Of a stretch of DNA of 37,017 nucleotides, positions 36,403 through 37,017 are shown in pieces (positions within the stretch are counted from its first letter, which is position 1; each line of letters opens with the position of its first letter). The translations under genes were made by a program, and so were the position numbers. The notes under the pieces are model-generated. The model did no database searches. It saw nothing but the letters and a program-made list of their open reading frames with translations, and was not told the DNA's origin. This DNA comes from Pholiota molesta. Lineage: Eukaryota; Basidiomycota; Agaricomycetes; Agaricales; Strophariaceae. The stretch is taken from contig JACGCK010000342.1 in assembly GCA_014925825.1 (NCBI GenBank), positions 1 to 37,017 of the forward strand. The letters run 5' to 3'.

Positions 36403-37017
36403 ATGTTTTCGAAGTGTGCCATCTTTTTTGCGGTCCTCTACGCCTTAACCGCCGTTAACGCCGCACCGGCGCTTGTCGAGCTATCAGAGAGGCAATCCAT
36501 TACGGCTCTGACGACTGCGCAAATCGGCGCCTTCCGACCATTCTCGCACTTTGCAAGCACTGCGTACTGTTCACCGAGTACCACAATCAACTGGAGCTGT
36601 GGAGGTCAGTATCATCATCTATTTGAAAACCCAATGTAGAAGTTGATTTGGCTTACATCCGGTATCTCCTCCTGATAGCCAACTGTAACGCCAATTCAGA
36701 CTTCTCCCACTGCTTCCGGAGGAGATGGATCGGACATCCAATTTTGTAAGTTCGGAGTTTGCCATTTATGAGACAAACCTACTTACTTTCCGGTTCAGGG
36801 TACGTTGGCTTCTCGCCATCGCAGAACACGGTCATCGTTGCACATCAAGGACCGATACTCGCAGATGTCAGTGGCCTTTCTACAACCAACCTAACACCAA
36901 TCACTGATATTCGCTACAGCGCGGCCGATCTTACAGACGTTGATGTCATTTTGGAATCCTTGAACCCTTCCTTATTCCCGGGTATCAGCTCTCTGTCGAG
37001 GCACATAGTGGATTTGC
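36403..37017 (+). pseudogene. Secreted class-3 lipase, copy 2, frame-disrupted and cut by window end
   Basis: This is a close tandem paralogue of the lipase at 34040-35526. Exon 1 (36403-36604) is open and encodes the same signal peptide and mature start, but the KR of the likely Kex2 site is ER here. Splice sites of the first introns are conserved. Compared base by base with copy 1, exon 2 lacks two bases near 36702, exon 3 lacks two bases near 36850 and exon 4 lacks one base near 36990; the exon 2 loss already shifts the frame. The catalytic triad region lies beyond the window. Either it is a recently decayed duplicate, or, less likely, three assembly errors coincide in coding exons. Confidence 0.82.

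Overview
The window is nuclear DNA of a filamentous basidiomycete, most likely an agaricomycete. Genes are cut by many short GT-AG introns, mostly 50-65 nt. The protein families are typical of that group: NIF3, complex I 49-kDa subunit, a proline/tyrosine/glycine-rich fungal annexin, CHS7-like chaperone, basidiomycete F-box proteins and secreted class-3 lipases. No tRNA, rRNA, CRISPR array, operon or clearly intact transposon was seen. I found no convincing new multi-gene system.

Layout from left to right. 1-3.9 kb is mostly non-coding and holds one amino-terminal gene fragment (about 1.1-1.43 kb, minus). A complete seven-exon NIF3 gene lies at 3877-5102 (minus). About 3.2 kb without a supportable gene follows. 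A complete thirteen-exon gene for the complex I 49-kDa subunit lies at 8334-10378 (minus). It shares a short promoter region with a divergent MRH/Atg27-like receptor gene (about 10536-12147, plus) whose luminal half is broken by several frame lesions. 12.1-16.2 kb is non-coding and contains an 11-bp minisatellite and a strongly purine-skewed stretch. A 779-residue zinc-cluster protein, resembling the front part of large basidiomycete proteins that end in a ubiquitin-conjugating domain, lies at 16180-18581 (minus). A 2.8-kb gap with a small dispersed motif family follows, then a 641-residue annexin at 21365-23823 (minus).

Two tandem, decayed F-box protein genes lie at 24.64-27.83 kb (plus). 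A CHS7-type chitin synthase export chaperone is at 29363-30614 (minus), and a small thioredoxin that has lost the first active-site cysteine is at 32339-32842 (plus). The right end carries a tandem pair of secreted lipase genes: the first, 34040-35526, is intact; the second, from 36403 to the window end, carries at least three indels relative to the first.

The genes do not form one pathway. Complex I, NIF3, CHS7 and annexin are separate housekeeping or cell-wall/membrane functions. The repeated theme is tandem duplication followed by decay of a copy (F-box pair, lipase pair). The most unusual structural observation is a 2-nt exon in the complex I gene, supported by reading frame, splice signals and family alignment.
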